Shown here one piece after another: positions 1 through 7,903 of a stretch of DNA of 34,989 bases. The notes beneath the pieces are model-generated. The model saw nothing but the letters and a program-made list of their open reading frames with translations, had not been told where the DNA came from and did not search any database. The translations under genes were made by a program, and so were the position numbers. Position 1 is the first letter of the stretch. Each line of letters begins with the position of its first letter. The DNA is taken from the IMG/VR virus record IMGVR_UViG_3300047510_002124, positions 1-34,989 of that record. One strand, given 5' to 3'. The DNA comes from a virus.

Positions 1-31
1 TCCGATTTAACGAGCGCCATGCGTTCACAAA
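1..31 (-). other. 5' end of a probable group I intron in psbA
   Basis: D1 homology stops exactly after a CGT codon (R334), so the putative upstream exon ends in U, as group I splicing needs. The last eight exon bases (ACGAGCGU, 39-32) pair completely with GCGCUCGU at 17-10, closing with the standard U.G wobble. This forms a P1 helix with a 14-nt loop. Group I introns in marine cyanophage psbA are known (reported for phage S-PM2). The catalytic core, the 3' splice site and any linked homing endonuclease would lie to the left of the window. The alternative is a psbA with a divergent C-terminus, but that would lose the Mn ligands D342 and A344. Confidence 0.75.
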
Positions 32-1033
32 ACGCTCGTGCATAACTTCCATGCCGAGTCCAGCACGGTTAAGAACATCAGCCCAAGTGTTCACAACTTT
101 ACCCTGACTATCAACGATAGACTGGTTGAAGTTGAATCCATTAAGGTTGAATGCCATCGTGGAAACACCAAGAGCGGTGAACCAGATGCCAACTACAGGC
201 CAAGCAGCAAGGAAGAAGTGAAGCGAACGGGAGTTGTTGAACGAAGCATATTGAAAGATAAGGCGACCAAAATACCCGTGGGCAGCAACAATGTTGTAGG
301 TCTCTTCTTCTTGACCGAACTTGTATCCATAGTTCTGTGACTCGTTCTCAGTCGTTTCACGAACCAGTGAAGAAGTCACTAGCGAACCGTGCATAGCACT
401 GAAGAGCGAACCACCGAACACACCAGCAACTCCAAGCATATGGAATGGGTGCATCAGGATATTGTGTTCTGCTTGGAAGACAAGCATATAGTTAAACGTA
501 CCAGAGATACCAAGAGGCATCGCATCAGAGAAAGAACCTTGACCGAAAGGATAGACCAGGAATACGGCAGATGCAGCAGCAACAGGAGCACTATAAGCAA
601 CGCAGATCCAAGGACGCATACCTAGACGGTAAGAAAGTTCCCATTCACGTCCCATATAAGCATAGATGCCGATGAGGAAGTGGAAGACTACAAGTTGGAA
701 AGGACCACCGTTGTAGAGCCATTCATCAAGACTCGCTGCTTCCCAAATAGGATAGAAGTGAAGTCCAATGGCGTTTGAAGAGGGAACAACGGCACCAGAG
801 ATGATGTTGTTTCCGTACATTAGAGAACCAGCAACGGGTTCACGAATGCCGTCAATGTCCACAGGGGGGGCACCAACGAAAGCGATAATGAAGCAAGTCG
901 TAGCAGCAAGAAGGCAAGGAATCATAAGAACTCCGAACCAACCAACATACAGACGGTTGTTAGTGGAAGTAACCCACTCACAGAATTGGTTCCAGGTATT
1001 TGTGGAACGTTGTTGAGCAATTGTAGCAGTCAT
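32..1033 (-). CDS. psbA: Photosystem II D1 protein, upstream exon (334 codons)
   Basis: D1 is the reaction-centre core subunit that binds P680, QB and the Mn4Ca cluster; phage copies replace the photodamaged host D1 during infection. Translating the minus strand from ATG at 1033 gives an unbroken, unmistakable D1 sequence. Visible residues are TyrZ Y161, Mn ligands D170 and E189, H190, and the Mn ligands H332 and E333 in MHER. Residue 130 (GREWELSYR) is Glu, the type linked to high-light D1 in cyanobacteria. After R334 the reading leaves the D1 consensus (expected NAHNFPLDLA) and runs into [10 protein letters not shown], which I read as intron. The last 10-26 residues must therefore lie beyond the window. 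It has its own promoter and long leader and lies downstream of a tail-fibre gene. Identification is certain; the exon end is inferred. Confidence 0.96.
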
Positions 1034-1198
1034 TTGTTTTGTTTAGGGTAAGTAATGTTCGGAGGGACGAACTTTACGGTATTATGCTCCACACCACCCT
1101 CAGGCGTGGATATGAGAGACGTGATTTACCCTCCCATAGGTCTCGGTTAAACGGGAGCACAAAGGTTAAGAAGTTGTAACAGTTCTTAACTTGTTGAT
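1034..1198 (-). promoter_or_regulatory. Long structured 5' leader of psbA
   Basis: About 165 nt separate the predicted psbA transcription start (about 1198) from its ATG, and no ORF fits here. Three inverted repeats could fold in the transcript: an 8-bp stem between 1165-1172 and 1183-1190, a 5-bp CUCCC/GGGAG pairing between 1131-1135 and 1153-1157, and a 5-bp hairpin at 1057-1072 near the start codon. The loop of that last hairpin reads UCCCUC in the RNA and is complementary to the GGGAGGG stretch near 1131-1137. No clear Shine-Dalgarno lies just before the ATG. The structures suggest control of translation or stability, but no known riboswitch is recognised. Confidence 0.5.
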
Positions 1199-1204
1199 GT
1201 ATTT

Positions 1205-1233
1205 ATCATAACACTGTTAGGAAATCCTGTCAA
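1205..1233 (-). promoter_or_regulatory. Strong sigma-70 promoter for psbA
   Basis: On the minus strand a perfect -35 TTGACA (1233-1228) is followed after exactly 17 nt by -10 TATGAT (1210-1205). The site lies in the 228-nt gap between the 944-aa fibre gene and psbA and points at psbA. It is a host-RNA-polymerase promoter, unlike the CTAAATA motifs of the neighbouring structural genes. An octamer TTAGGACA sits upstream (1259-1252) and recurs upstream of the hli/petF/petE promoter. Confidence 0.85.
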
Positions 1234-1261
1234 TAGGTCCAATTACCTAAGTGTCCTAAAG

Positions 1262-4096
1262 TTATGCCTGTGCCTCCGACCAGGAAAGTCTTGCATTAAT
1301 TGTGGTTGCTGCTGTACCAACATTTCTTGCAGTAACAATTACCAAATCTGGACCATCTGGATATATATTATTTACTGTAGTTGGCGCAGTTAGAGCAGTA
1401 CCTCCACCAAGAATAGAATTGCCCAAATCACGAACAAGACCCAATTCTTTCGTAACAACACCATTAGTAGTAAAGAATGAATAGATGCTTTCGCCTCCAG
1501 TAACAGTAGTTCCTGCTGTATGAAGACACACTTGAGCAAGTGAAGAACCACCAGCGTTTGTGTAAGTTCCAGCACTTACTCTTCCATTCAATACCAAGTT
1601 AATTAAGAAGGTTCCTCCAGATAGAAGACCAACTTCACGAAGAGTTAATTGCATTCGGTTAATTAATTCTCTTTGTCCAATTGTTCCTGTAAGTCCGGAA
1701 TCAACACTAGGAGAAAGACGAACTGAAAGAAGAGCATTGGTTGCACCAGCATTTACAGATAGTGCAGTAACCATACCTGCAGTAAAGATGAAAGATTTAT
1801 CATCATCATATCTACCGTCCATAATCACCGATGAACCCCAGTGACCAACACTTGCGGCGTGTTGTGGAGAATGCATCTCAACTGAAATTGGAGCAGTAGC
1901 AGAGAATGTAAATGTTCCACCTCCAGCGGTTGAAGTTCCGCCGCCACCGGTTAGACCACCAGGACCTGTGAGGTTTGTAACTGCTCTTGTAAGTCCGGTA
2001 AATGATGTTGCAGTTTTTCCAGTGTAATTAACATACTCAACTGTTGCACCAGTATTTCCAGCAGCACGAACAACAAGAGTTCCTGCAGAAGGAAAATCTG
2101 ATGTATCTGCAACTGACATAGAAGTTGCGGCATTTGCCAATGATGAGGTCAGATAAGTAATCGGTGGAATTGTATTACACTCATAACGTGCTGGTAAGTT
2201 ACCAGACCTCATATATGCTTCTGTTCTTAGGTTCGCATTTGGAATACGGTGAGCATAAATGATTTCACCTCTTTGATTCTTAAATCCAAAACGAATTGCT
2301 CCTGCACCATACCAAGAATAATCAATATAAAGCATTTGCATCTTGGTAAGGTCAAGATTAAATCCTGAAGGACCCGTACCATCACACTTATCAATATTCC
2401 AAGAACTTTGTGCAACTCTTTGTTGAGTTCTCTTTGTAACAACAACCGCACCACTACTAATTGTTGTTCCTCTATATTCTGGAGAAACAATCATCTGAGT
2501 ATTACTTGTAATGGAAAGAATCAGGTAACTCATTCCACGAATTGCCACATAATCACCGGGTTTGAGTTCGGTTGAGAACTTAGTATTAGTACCAGTAACT
2601 ACAGGAGAACCATTAGTAACTGAAACTCCACCTGCAAGTTGGTCTGTACTTGTTCTTCTTACTGCATATAATGTCTGTCCATCGTATTCAAAGAAAAATC
2701 CATTCTGTTCATCAAACATTCCAATACGAACCTTGGAACCATACCAATTTGCTGGTGAGACTGTAAGTGGAAATCCTGTTGCTGGTGATGATGATGGAGT
2801 AGATAGTGCAGTATATGTAAATGTTAAATCTGTTGGTACTGTTGCGACTGTAAATGTACCATTGTATGCTGCTTGGTCTGCACCAGAAACAATTACGGTT
2901 CCCCCTGGTCCTAGGTTATGAGGAAACTTACAAGTTACAGTAACTGTTGTGCCTGATGATGTAATGTTATCAATTGAAAATGTTGGTTTTAAGTTTGTGC
3001 CAGTACTGAATTGAATACCCTTACCAGACTGATAACGGAAATATCTTCTGGTTTGACGAATCAGTTGGTTGCCGTGATAAGGAGTACCAGCAGAGAAACT
3101 TACACCACCATCAAAAGGTCTATGAATTGATGAAGTATAAGGTCTTACATAAAGATTTTGTGTTCCACCAGTTGCTGTAATTGTTCCTGTAGGTGCTAAG
3201 TCAACATCAAAAGTAAATGTATTTGAGGTTGGAATAGTCTTTACAAAAAATGCTCCGTTTGGTGGGTTGGTTGATGCTGTTGTGTTTCTTACAAAAATAC
3301 CATCACCAATAGATAATCCGTGATTATTTGTTGTTGTGCAAGTAACTGCAGTTCCTGTGTTAATAAATGCAGCTCCTGCGGTTGAACTTACGGTAATTGG
3401 AGCACCAGTAAAGAAACTTCCACTATACACATAAGTTTTTGATGCATCATACATCGTACCATTTGTTACGTTTGCTCTTGCAACATAAGTAAAGTTGCCT
3501 GCAGCACTAGTTTCTGTCAGTTGCCATCCATTTGCAAGTGGATTTGTTGCGTCCTGAACAAAAATAGGAACACCAACACCAGGGTTTGCCGTTGATGTTA
3601 CTGTAACCGTTCTAGTTCCTGTGCCTGCAATATTAGTAATGGTGAGTGGTGTTGTTGCATCATAAAATGCAGAAGGTTTATTATTCAGAAGAGTTGTAGT
3701 TTCCCATTTAGTAGGCTGAGTTCCATATTCAAAGTCAGTATCAATCAGTGCCTGTGGAGTAGAGACTCGCATTTTACCCACAGGGTCCATCAAAGTTTCT
3801 GATGGAGTAATTTTTTCATCATATTCATCAACAATAATCTGAAGTTTATCACCAGCACTCATTCCTGTAGTGCTGTAGTTCAAAACTACAGTAGAAGTAT
3901 CTGCGGATCCACTTACTGTATATGAAGTTGCTCTTAAATTAGAATCTGAAAAATTATAAATTACAGTATTTGAAGTTACATTTGTAATTAATATTAATCG
4001 TTCTCTTGGAATTGCTTTTGGTATAACAACACTACCTACACCACTTGCACCAGGAGTAAAAGTATATCCTGTTTCAACTATTGCCTTTCTTGCCAT
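1262..4096 (-). CDS. Large tail-fibre/adhesin-like structural protein (944 aa)
   Basis: Probable virion surface protein with a role in host binding; the exact function is unknown. It is rich in Thr, Ser, Gly, Asn and Val with very little Lys or Cys, typical of beta-structured phage fibres. The N-terminal 60 residues (MARKAIVETGYTF, then IPRERLILITNV) look like an attachment head. Residues 150-450 hold several beta modules with recurring NHGL..GD and PHNLGPGG motifs, followed near 495-550 by a GGVSVTNGSPVVTGT..F segment like phage baseplate or fibre modules. There is no signal peptide or membrane helix. It follows three LamG-type genes, and an ATAAATA motif lies 31 nt before its ATG. Related proteins are, as far as I know, common in cyanomyovirus tail clusters. 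Family fairly sure, role inferred. Confidence 0.75.
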   Translation of the reverse strand: MARKAIVETGYTFTPGASGVGSVVIPKAIPRERLILITNVTSNTVIYNFSDSNLRATSYTVSGSADTSTVVLNYSTTGMSAGDKLQIIVDEYDEKITPSETLMDPVGKMRVSTPQALIDTDFEYGTQPTKWETTTLLNNKPSAFYDATTPLTITNIAGTGTRTVTVTSTANPGVGVPIFVQDATNPLANGWQLTETSAAGNFTYVARANVTNGTMYDASKTYVYSGSFFTGAPITVSSTAGAAFINTGTAVTCTTTNNHGLSIGDGIFVRNTTASTNPPNGAFFVKTIPTSNTFTFDVDLAPTGTITATGGTQNLYVRPYTSSIHRPFDGGVSFSAGTPYHGNQLIRQTRRYFRYQSGKGIQFSTGTNLKPTFSIDNITSSGTTVTVTCKFPHNLGPGGTVIVSGADQAAYNGTFTVATVPTDLTFTYTALSTPSSSPATGFPLTVSPANWYGSKVRIGMFDEQNGFFFEYDGQTLYAVRRTSTDQLAGGVSVTNGSPVVTGTNTKFSTELKPGDYVAIRGMSYLILSITSNTQMIVSPEYRGTTISSGAVVVTKRTQQRVAQSSWNIDKCDGTGPSGFNLDLTKMQMLYIDYSWYGAGAIRFGFKNQRGEIIYAHRIPNANLRTEAYMRSGNLPARYECNTIPPITYLTSSLANAATSMSVADTSDFPSAGTLVVRAAGNTGATVEYVNYTGKTATSFTGLTRAVTNLTGPGGLTGGGGTSTAGGGTFTFSATAPISVEMHSPQHAASVGHWGSSVIMDGRYDDDKSFIFTAGMVTALSVNAGATNALLSVRLSPSVDSGLTGTIGQRELINRMQLTLREVGLLSGGTFLINLVLNGRVSAGTYTNAGGSSLAQVCLHTAGTTVTGGESIYSFFTTNGVVTKELGLVRDLGNSILGGGTALTAPTTVNNIYPDGPDLVIVTARNVGTAATTINARLSWSEAQA

Positions 4097-4126
4097 CTTT
4101 TAGTAATCCAAGTTGCTAAGTATGAT

Positions 4127-4133
4127 TATTTAT
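4127..4133 (-). promoter_or_regulatory. Candidate T4-type late promoter (ATAAATA)
   Basis: The minus strand reads GAATAAATAATC in the 43-nt gap before the 944-aa gene. This fits the T4-like late consensus core (TATAAATA, or CTAAATA in cyanophages) except for the first base. The AT-rich context makes a chance match possible. Confidence 0.45.
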
Positions 4134-4139
4134 TCTTTA

Positions 4140-4952
4140 CTATATACCAAACCTTTTACGAATTACATCAAACTGCTTGGTTATTTGATCCTGAGATAAT
4201 GATGTATTATAAACTCTAACAAGAGCAAAGTTCATTGGCATTTCATAACCAGGAATTGACTGCCAAGAAGAGATTCTTCCAGAACCATTATTAAAGTTCC
4301 TATATGTAGAAAGTTCTGTTCCCTGTTGCTGCGATAAAGTTTGATTTTGTCCGTTTATATAAATCTTATTGTTTGTATAAGAGACATCACTTCTCATTTC
4401 AAAAATATAATGTTTCCAATTACCTACCAGACCCAAGGTTGAAACATTTGCAGAAGATAAACCATAAAGATCATTATTAGAAGTATTATATCCTAATCCC
4501 CCAGATCCACACCAAACAGTATAATTTCCAAAACTTAAAAAAGTATTATTTGTATAATTCGCCCCAAGTTTTGCCCATATTTCTACACTAGTTGTAGAAC
4601 CCAGACTAGAGGCAGAAAAATTTAAATAATTTTGAGTGCCATCAAAATTTATTGTTCCATAATCAGAAGAACTAAAAATTGATAAACTACTCGGAGGAGA
4701 ATTGGGAATAATATAATCGGCAACTTCAAAATCATAAGTTTTATAAAAACTATCCTTTATAGAAAGTTCCCCACTATTATTGTTACTGCTCAGATCTGTC
4801 CAAGAAGTTCCGATGCCAGAATAAGAACTTGAAACACCAGCATCAAGGTTTAATACAAGTCCTGTCTGATCTACACCTTTTGTGGCAATATGGGTTCTTC
4901 CAGAATTGGTTTGTGCTGCCCAAGTTGGTTCTACACCACTATAAACACCCAC
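4140..4952 (-). CDS. LamG/concanavalin-like tail-fibre protein (270 aa)
   Basis: Predicted receptor-binding or fibre protein. Residues 30-50 (GLVLNLDAG...GIGTSWTDLS) and 90-270 (INFDGTQNYL..., VEIWAKLG..., ALVRVYNTSLSQDQI) match the LamG-like jelly-roll pattern shared with the 226-aa and 573-aa neighbours, including the closing I.K.FDVIRKRFGI. Between the first strand and the INFDG strand it has an extra block of about 30 residues (FYKTYDFEVADYI) that the 226-aa paralogue lacks. The start is GTG, preceded by GGAGGAAG at a proper distance and one base after the stop of the 84-aa gene, so the two are probably co-translated. Carbohydrate binding is inferred from the fold family. Confidence 0.75.
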   Translation of the reverse strand: MGVYSGVEPTWAAQTNSGRTHIATKGVDQTGLVLNLDAGVSSSYSGIGTSWTDLSSNNNSGELSIKDSFYKTYDFEVADYIIPNSPPSSLSIFSSSDYGTINFDGTQNYLNFSASSLGSTTSVEIWAKLGANYTNNTFLSFGNYTVWCGSGGLGYNTSNNDLYGLSSANVSTLGLVGNWKHYIFEMRSDVSYTNNKIYINGQNQTLSQQQGTELSTYRNFNNGSGRISSWQSIPGYEMPMNFALVRVYNTSLSQDQITKQFDVIRKRFGI

Positions 4953-4953
4953 C

Positions 4954-5208
4954 TTATACTTCCTCCATCGGTGCGGACCATTCAGGAGTACTCAATATTC
5001 CCAAAATCTCTGTATAAGTATAAGGACCCTCAACTGTTGTGAGTGTTTGTACTGATGGTGGTACAGTTTCTCCGTCCCACTTCACAAATGTCTTAGTCTC
5101 ATCTACAGATTTTCTTACAGTATCTGCAGAAGTTTCCAAGACCTCATCAAAGTTGATTTGATTGAGTTCTGATGTTGAGAAGATTGCAAACTGTCGTGCT
5201 TCGTACAT
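4954..5208 (-). CDS. Small unknown protein of the tail-fibre cluster (84 aa)
   Basis: Not recognised beyond its context. It is acidic (many Glu and Asp, ending PEWSAPMEEV) with no membrane helix, no Cys and no signal peptide. Residues 1-45 are probably helical (FAIFSTSELNQINFDEVL.TSADTVRKSV), followed by a beta-like stretch with a WDGETVPPS turn. It lies between two LamG fibre genes, has its own CTAAATA motif 11 nt ahead of the ATG, and is coupled to the following GTG-started gene. A structural or fibre-assembly helper is possible, but nothing in the sequence proves it. Confidence 0.7.
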   Translation of the reverse strand: MYEARQFAIFSTSELNQINFDEVLETSADTVRKSVDETKTFVKWDGETVPPSVQTLTTVEGPYTYTEILGILSTPEWSAPMEEV

Positions 5209-5219
5209 AGTTTTTGAAG

Positions 5220-5226
5220 TATTTAG
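5220..5226 (-). promoter_or_regulatory. Late promoter CTAAATA before the 84-aa gene
   Basis: An exact CTAAATA lies on the minus strand between the 573-aa stop (5230) and the 84-aa start (5208). It is the same motif found before the other fibre genes and is preceded by GAAT, as at 6981. Confidence 0.6.
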
Positions 5227-5229
5227 ATT

Positions 5230-6951
5230 CTAACCCCAAGTAATCCAGTGAGACCAAGTACCACTTCGATTGTCATATGTTGCACTACTACCGTTTCCAG
5301 TTCCCCATAACAAACCATTGGGAAATGAACCACAACTACTACCATCCCAACCAGCACCGATAGCACCAGCAGCAGTTGCCCAACTACACGATACTTGTCC
5401 AGTATTGTATAATCCGTGACCTCCAGCATTGCCCAGTATAACTCTACGAGCATTAGACCCTGCATATCCAGTTCCACTATCTGCAGTATTATTTCCAGAA
5501 CCTCCAACTGTAGTATAAGTAATTGGAGATGACCAATATACTGCTCCTCTTAAATCTAAAGTATCTCTTTGTACCAATAATCCTGCCATAGGAATACTCA
5601 AGTCTATCTTGTTTGTAGTTGCAGTAGAAGCATATGAAGACCTAAAAACACAACAAAATGGTTTGCTTTCATAATAATTTGGTTGATACTCCAATAGTTG
5701 TGCCGAAGACGTTTCCCCAGATTTGAAGTAATAAGTTCCCGCAGAAAATCCCAAACTTTGTGCTTGTACTGGACTTTCAAACGGATTAGATAAAGAACCA
5801 TCTAGGATAAATTTATTTTTGAGAGCAATATAGTTTTGTCGAATTTCTGCTGCTGTGAGTGCTCTGTTATAAAAACTAATATTTGAGATATTTCCTCCAG
5901 CATTAAAATTTCCAATAAATGGATAAGATGCTGATGTTAGAGGTGTGTTAGTCGTAGAATCAAATAAACTGCCGTTCTGGTATAATGATGTCGTAGTAGA
6001 ATCTCTTGTGATTACAAAATTAGTCCAATTTGTTGTGAGTGTAACAGAAGATGATAAGGCATTAAATAGAGAACCACCAAAAAGTACCCCCAATAAATTA
6101 CTAGGAGTTCCACTAGATCCTATATACAATCCAAATCCATTACTATTAGAATTACCCAGATAGATAATAGCACTTGATTGATTAGTACCATTCCATTTAA
6201 ACCAAACAGATTGTGTAATATTATTAAGAGTATTGGTTGATAATAAAGTTGGAAGGGTATCATCAATACCATCAAAAACTAAAGAACCACCATTAGAATT
6301 ACTAAAAGTCGGTCCATTCGTAAGAGTTCCATTATTACCACGAGCACTTAAGTCAGTTAGTGTGGTTCCTCTATTTTTCGCAGTAGTTGTTGTTGGGTAG
6401 TAATCAGTTGCGGTACTTCCTTTTTCAACCTGAATATTTTTTATATCAAATCCAGTTCCAGTATCTAATTCTATTATTAAACTATTACCTGTGTTTGATG
6501 TTGAAGGCATAAAAAATGTAAATTTGCGCCATCCTCCAGAATCCGAAACACCTCCAGTTTGAAGACTTTGATAAATTCCAGTAGAAACAGTACCATTTAC
6601 ATTACTATAAAGTCTAGGTCTTATGTTTGCAACAGTATTTGATTTTGCATAAAAAGAAACGGTATATACGGTAGATGCACTTGTATCGCACATACCATAA
6701 GCACTCCAAACTAATGAATATGTTGTAGTAAAATAAGTTCCATATCCATCATTTAATTTTGTAATATCTCCTGGATTCTGCTGCCATCCTTGATTATACC
6801 CTCCACCATAACCAGATGGGGTTGCAGAAACATCAAGACTATTTGAATATAAATGAATATTCTCATACTTATCATATGATTTTATATTGCCAGCATCAAG
6901 TGCTAATACTAATCCATCAGTCACAATGCGTGGATTATAAGTTACTCCCAT
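5230..6951 (-). CDS. Chimeric LamG tail-fibre protein with inserted module and unusual C-terminal tip (573 aa)
   Basis: Predicted adhesin. The LamG framework opens with GLVLALDAGNIKSYD (13-27), is interrupted by about 165 residues, and resumes at TTLTDLSARGNNGTL (196-210) through FYNRALTAAEIRQNY to about 385. The insert (28-192) ends KNIQVEKGSTATDYYPT and looks like a carbohydrate-binding-module jelly roll of the CBM4/9 sort. The C-terminal 185 residues form a separate domain rich in Gly, Ser and Trp with several Cys (FCCVFRSSY near 427, CSW, SSCGSF), ending HWITWG. They may be the receptor-binding tip. A CTAAATA motif lies 24 nt before the ATG. Domain reading is by eye; role inferred. Confidence 0.75.
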   Translation of the reverse strand: MGVTYNPRIVTDGLVLALDAGNIKSYDKYENIHLYSNSLDVSATPSGYGGGYNQGWQQNPGDITKLNDGYGTYFTTTYSLVWSAYGMCDTSASTVYTVSFYAKSNTVANIRPRLYSNVNGTVSTGIYQSLQTGGVSDSGGWRKFTFFMPSTSNTGNSLIIELDTGTGFDIKNIQVEKGSTATDYYPTTTTAKNRGTTLTDLSARGNNGTLTNGPTFSNSNGGSLVFDGIDDTLPTLLSTNTLNNITQSVWFKWNGTNQSSAIIYLGNSNSNGFGLYIGSSGTPSNLLGVLFGGSLFNALSSSVTLTTNWTNFVITRDSTTTSLYQNGSLFDSTTNTPLTSASYPFIGNFNAGGNISNISFYNRALTAAEIRQNYIALKNKFILDGSLSNPFESPVQAQSLGFSAGTYYFKSGETSSAQLLEYQPNYYESKPFCCVFRSSYASTATTNKIDLSIPMAGLLVQRDTLDLRGAVYWSSPITYTTVGGSGNNTADSGTGYAGSNARRVILGNAGGHGLYNTGQVSCSWATAAGAIGAGWDGSSCGSFPNGLLWGTGNGSSATYDNRSGTWSHWITWG

Positions 6952-6974
6952 ATTCTCACAATACCTCTTTGTCT

Positions 6975-6981
6975 TATTTAG
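6975..6981 (-). promoter_or_regulatory. Late promoter CTAAATA overlapping the previous stop codon
   Basis: The motif includes the TAA stop of the 226-aa LamG gene (ATC TAA ATA). It lies 24 nt before the start of the 573-aa gene. Confidence 0.65.
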
Positions 6982-7658
6982 ATTCCAAATCTGCTTCTAA
7001 GAGCATTATAGTTTTGTTGAATTTCTGATGCCGTGAGTGCTCTGTTGTATATTTTTGCTCCTGATACTCTGCCACCATAATATTCACCATATCCTGGTTG
7101 ACTACCAATAGTTAAAGAATTAGTATTCGTACTAATTGTTCCAGATTGACTTTTTGAATTTGATAAAACACCATCAATATAAATTTTCATAGTTGCACCA
7201 TCATAAGTTGCTACAGTATGATGCCAGGCATCTCTACTGGGCCAAGATGCTATTAGTGTAGTAAAAATAGGTACACCAAGATAAAATGTTGCAGTAGTCC
7301 ATCCATCATCAGTTCTAGGATAAATATATGAATTGTTTTGACTTGCACTTGATTTAGAAATTACATTTTGAATACCAGTACTTTTTGTTGCGTATATCCA
7401 AGATTCTAAAGATATGGAAGTAGTAATATCTAATATGTTACTATCTGAGATGCTAACGATATCATCACCTCCATCAAAAACTATACTTCCTCCATTAGAA
7501 CTACTATAAGTCGGTCCATTCACCAAAGTTCCATTATTCCCCTGCCCACTTAAATCAGTCCAAACAGTTCCAATACCAGCATAACTCTTCGGATTACCAG
7601 CATCCAAACATAAAACCAAACCATTCGTCACTATAGATGGTGAGTGAGAAAGTGCCAT
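6978..7658 (-). CDS. Minimal LamG-type tail-fibre protein (226 aa)
   Basis: The simplest of three paralogous LamG proteins here. It has N-terminal GLVLCLDAGNPKSY (13-26), then WTDLSGQGNNGTLVNGPTY, SIVFDGGDD, a central SISLESWIYA strand, MKIYIDGVL, and the closing KIYNRALTASEIQQNYNALR. That is a complete concanavalin-like jelly roll with nothing added, so it serves as the template for spotting insertions in the 270-aa and 573-aa copies. Such domains bind sugars or surface proteins; in a phage tail cluster a host-recognition role is the natural inference. Its own CTAAATA promoter sits 20 nt upstream. Confidence 0.78.
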   Translation of the reverse strand: MALSHSPSIVTNGLVLCLDAGNPKSYAGIGTVWTDLSGQGNNGTLVNGPTYSSSNGGSIVFDGGDDIVSISDSNILDITTSISLESWIYATKSTGIQNVISKSSASQNNSYIYPRTDDGWTTATFYLGVPIFTTLIASWPSRDAWHHTVATYDGATMKIYIDGVLSNSKSQSGTISTNTNSLTIGSQPGYGEYYGGRVSGAKIYNRALTASEIQQNYNALRSRFGI

Positions 7659-7677
7659 CGTATCAAATCTTTAAAAA

Positions 7678-7684
7678 TATTTAG
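7678..7684 (-). promoter_or_regulatory. Late promoter CTAAATA overlapping the previous stop codon
   Basis: Minus-strand CTAAATA overlaps the TAA stop of the 53-aa gene (CAC TAA ATA) and lies 20 nt before the 226-aa LamG start. This is the same stop-plus-promoter arrangement as at 6975-6981. Confidence 0.65.
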
Positions 7685-7842
7685 TGTGCGTACTCAGCAA
7701 TCTTATCCAATACTTTATTCAGATACTTGTCTGCTAATGCCTTTGGATCTGATGTCCAAGTAATATTTTCATTATTCAGTTCATTCTTTATCTTTAGAAC
7801 TTCGGTCTTGATTATATCTTTCGTAAGGTGCCCTCTCGGCAT
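7681..7842 (-). CDS. Small helical protein of unknown function (53 aa)
   Basis: The protein begins MPRGHLTKDIIKTEVLKIKN and ends LDKIAEYAH. It is charged, probably two alpha-helices, with one Trp (ITWTSDPK), no Cys and no membrane segment. The strong helix periodicity, clean stop and own late promoter (CTAAATA in the loop of the upstream terminator, 7872-7866) argue for a real gene. It is first in the late fibre cluster. Function unknown. Confidence 0.7.
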   Translation of the reverse strand: MPRGHLTKDIIKTEVLKIKNELNNENITWTSDPKALADKYLNKVLDKIAEYAH

Positions 7843-7847
7843 AACAT

Positions 7848-7881
7848 AAAAAAACTCTGCTTCCTTATTTAGAGGCAGAGT
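7848..7881 (-). terminator. Rho-independent terminator with a late promoter in its loop
   Basis: In the minus-strand transcript ACTCTGC (7881-7875) pairs perfectly with GCAGAGT (7860-7854), followed by a run of seven T (7854-7848). This ends the hli-petF-petE-prx operon. The 14-nt loop contains CTAAATA (7872-7866), 24 nt upstream of the 53-aa gene. One element would therefore stop host-type transcription and start late transcription. Confidence 0.85.
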
Positions 7882-7903
7882 ATAAGTATTATGTCTTATT
7901 ATA

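Noticed and set aside
38-1016. Plus-strand ORFs over the psbA region
   Set aside because: They lie antisense to an intact D1 reading frame and show no family motif.
1390-2490. Shorter Leu/Val-rich minus-strand ORFs inside the 944-aa gene
   Set aside because: They are out-of-frame readings of a Thr/Val-rich beta protein, without start signals.
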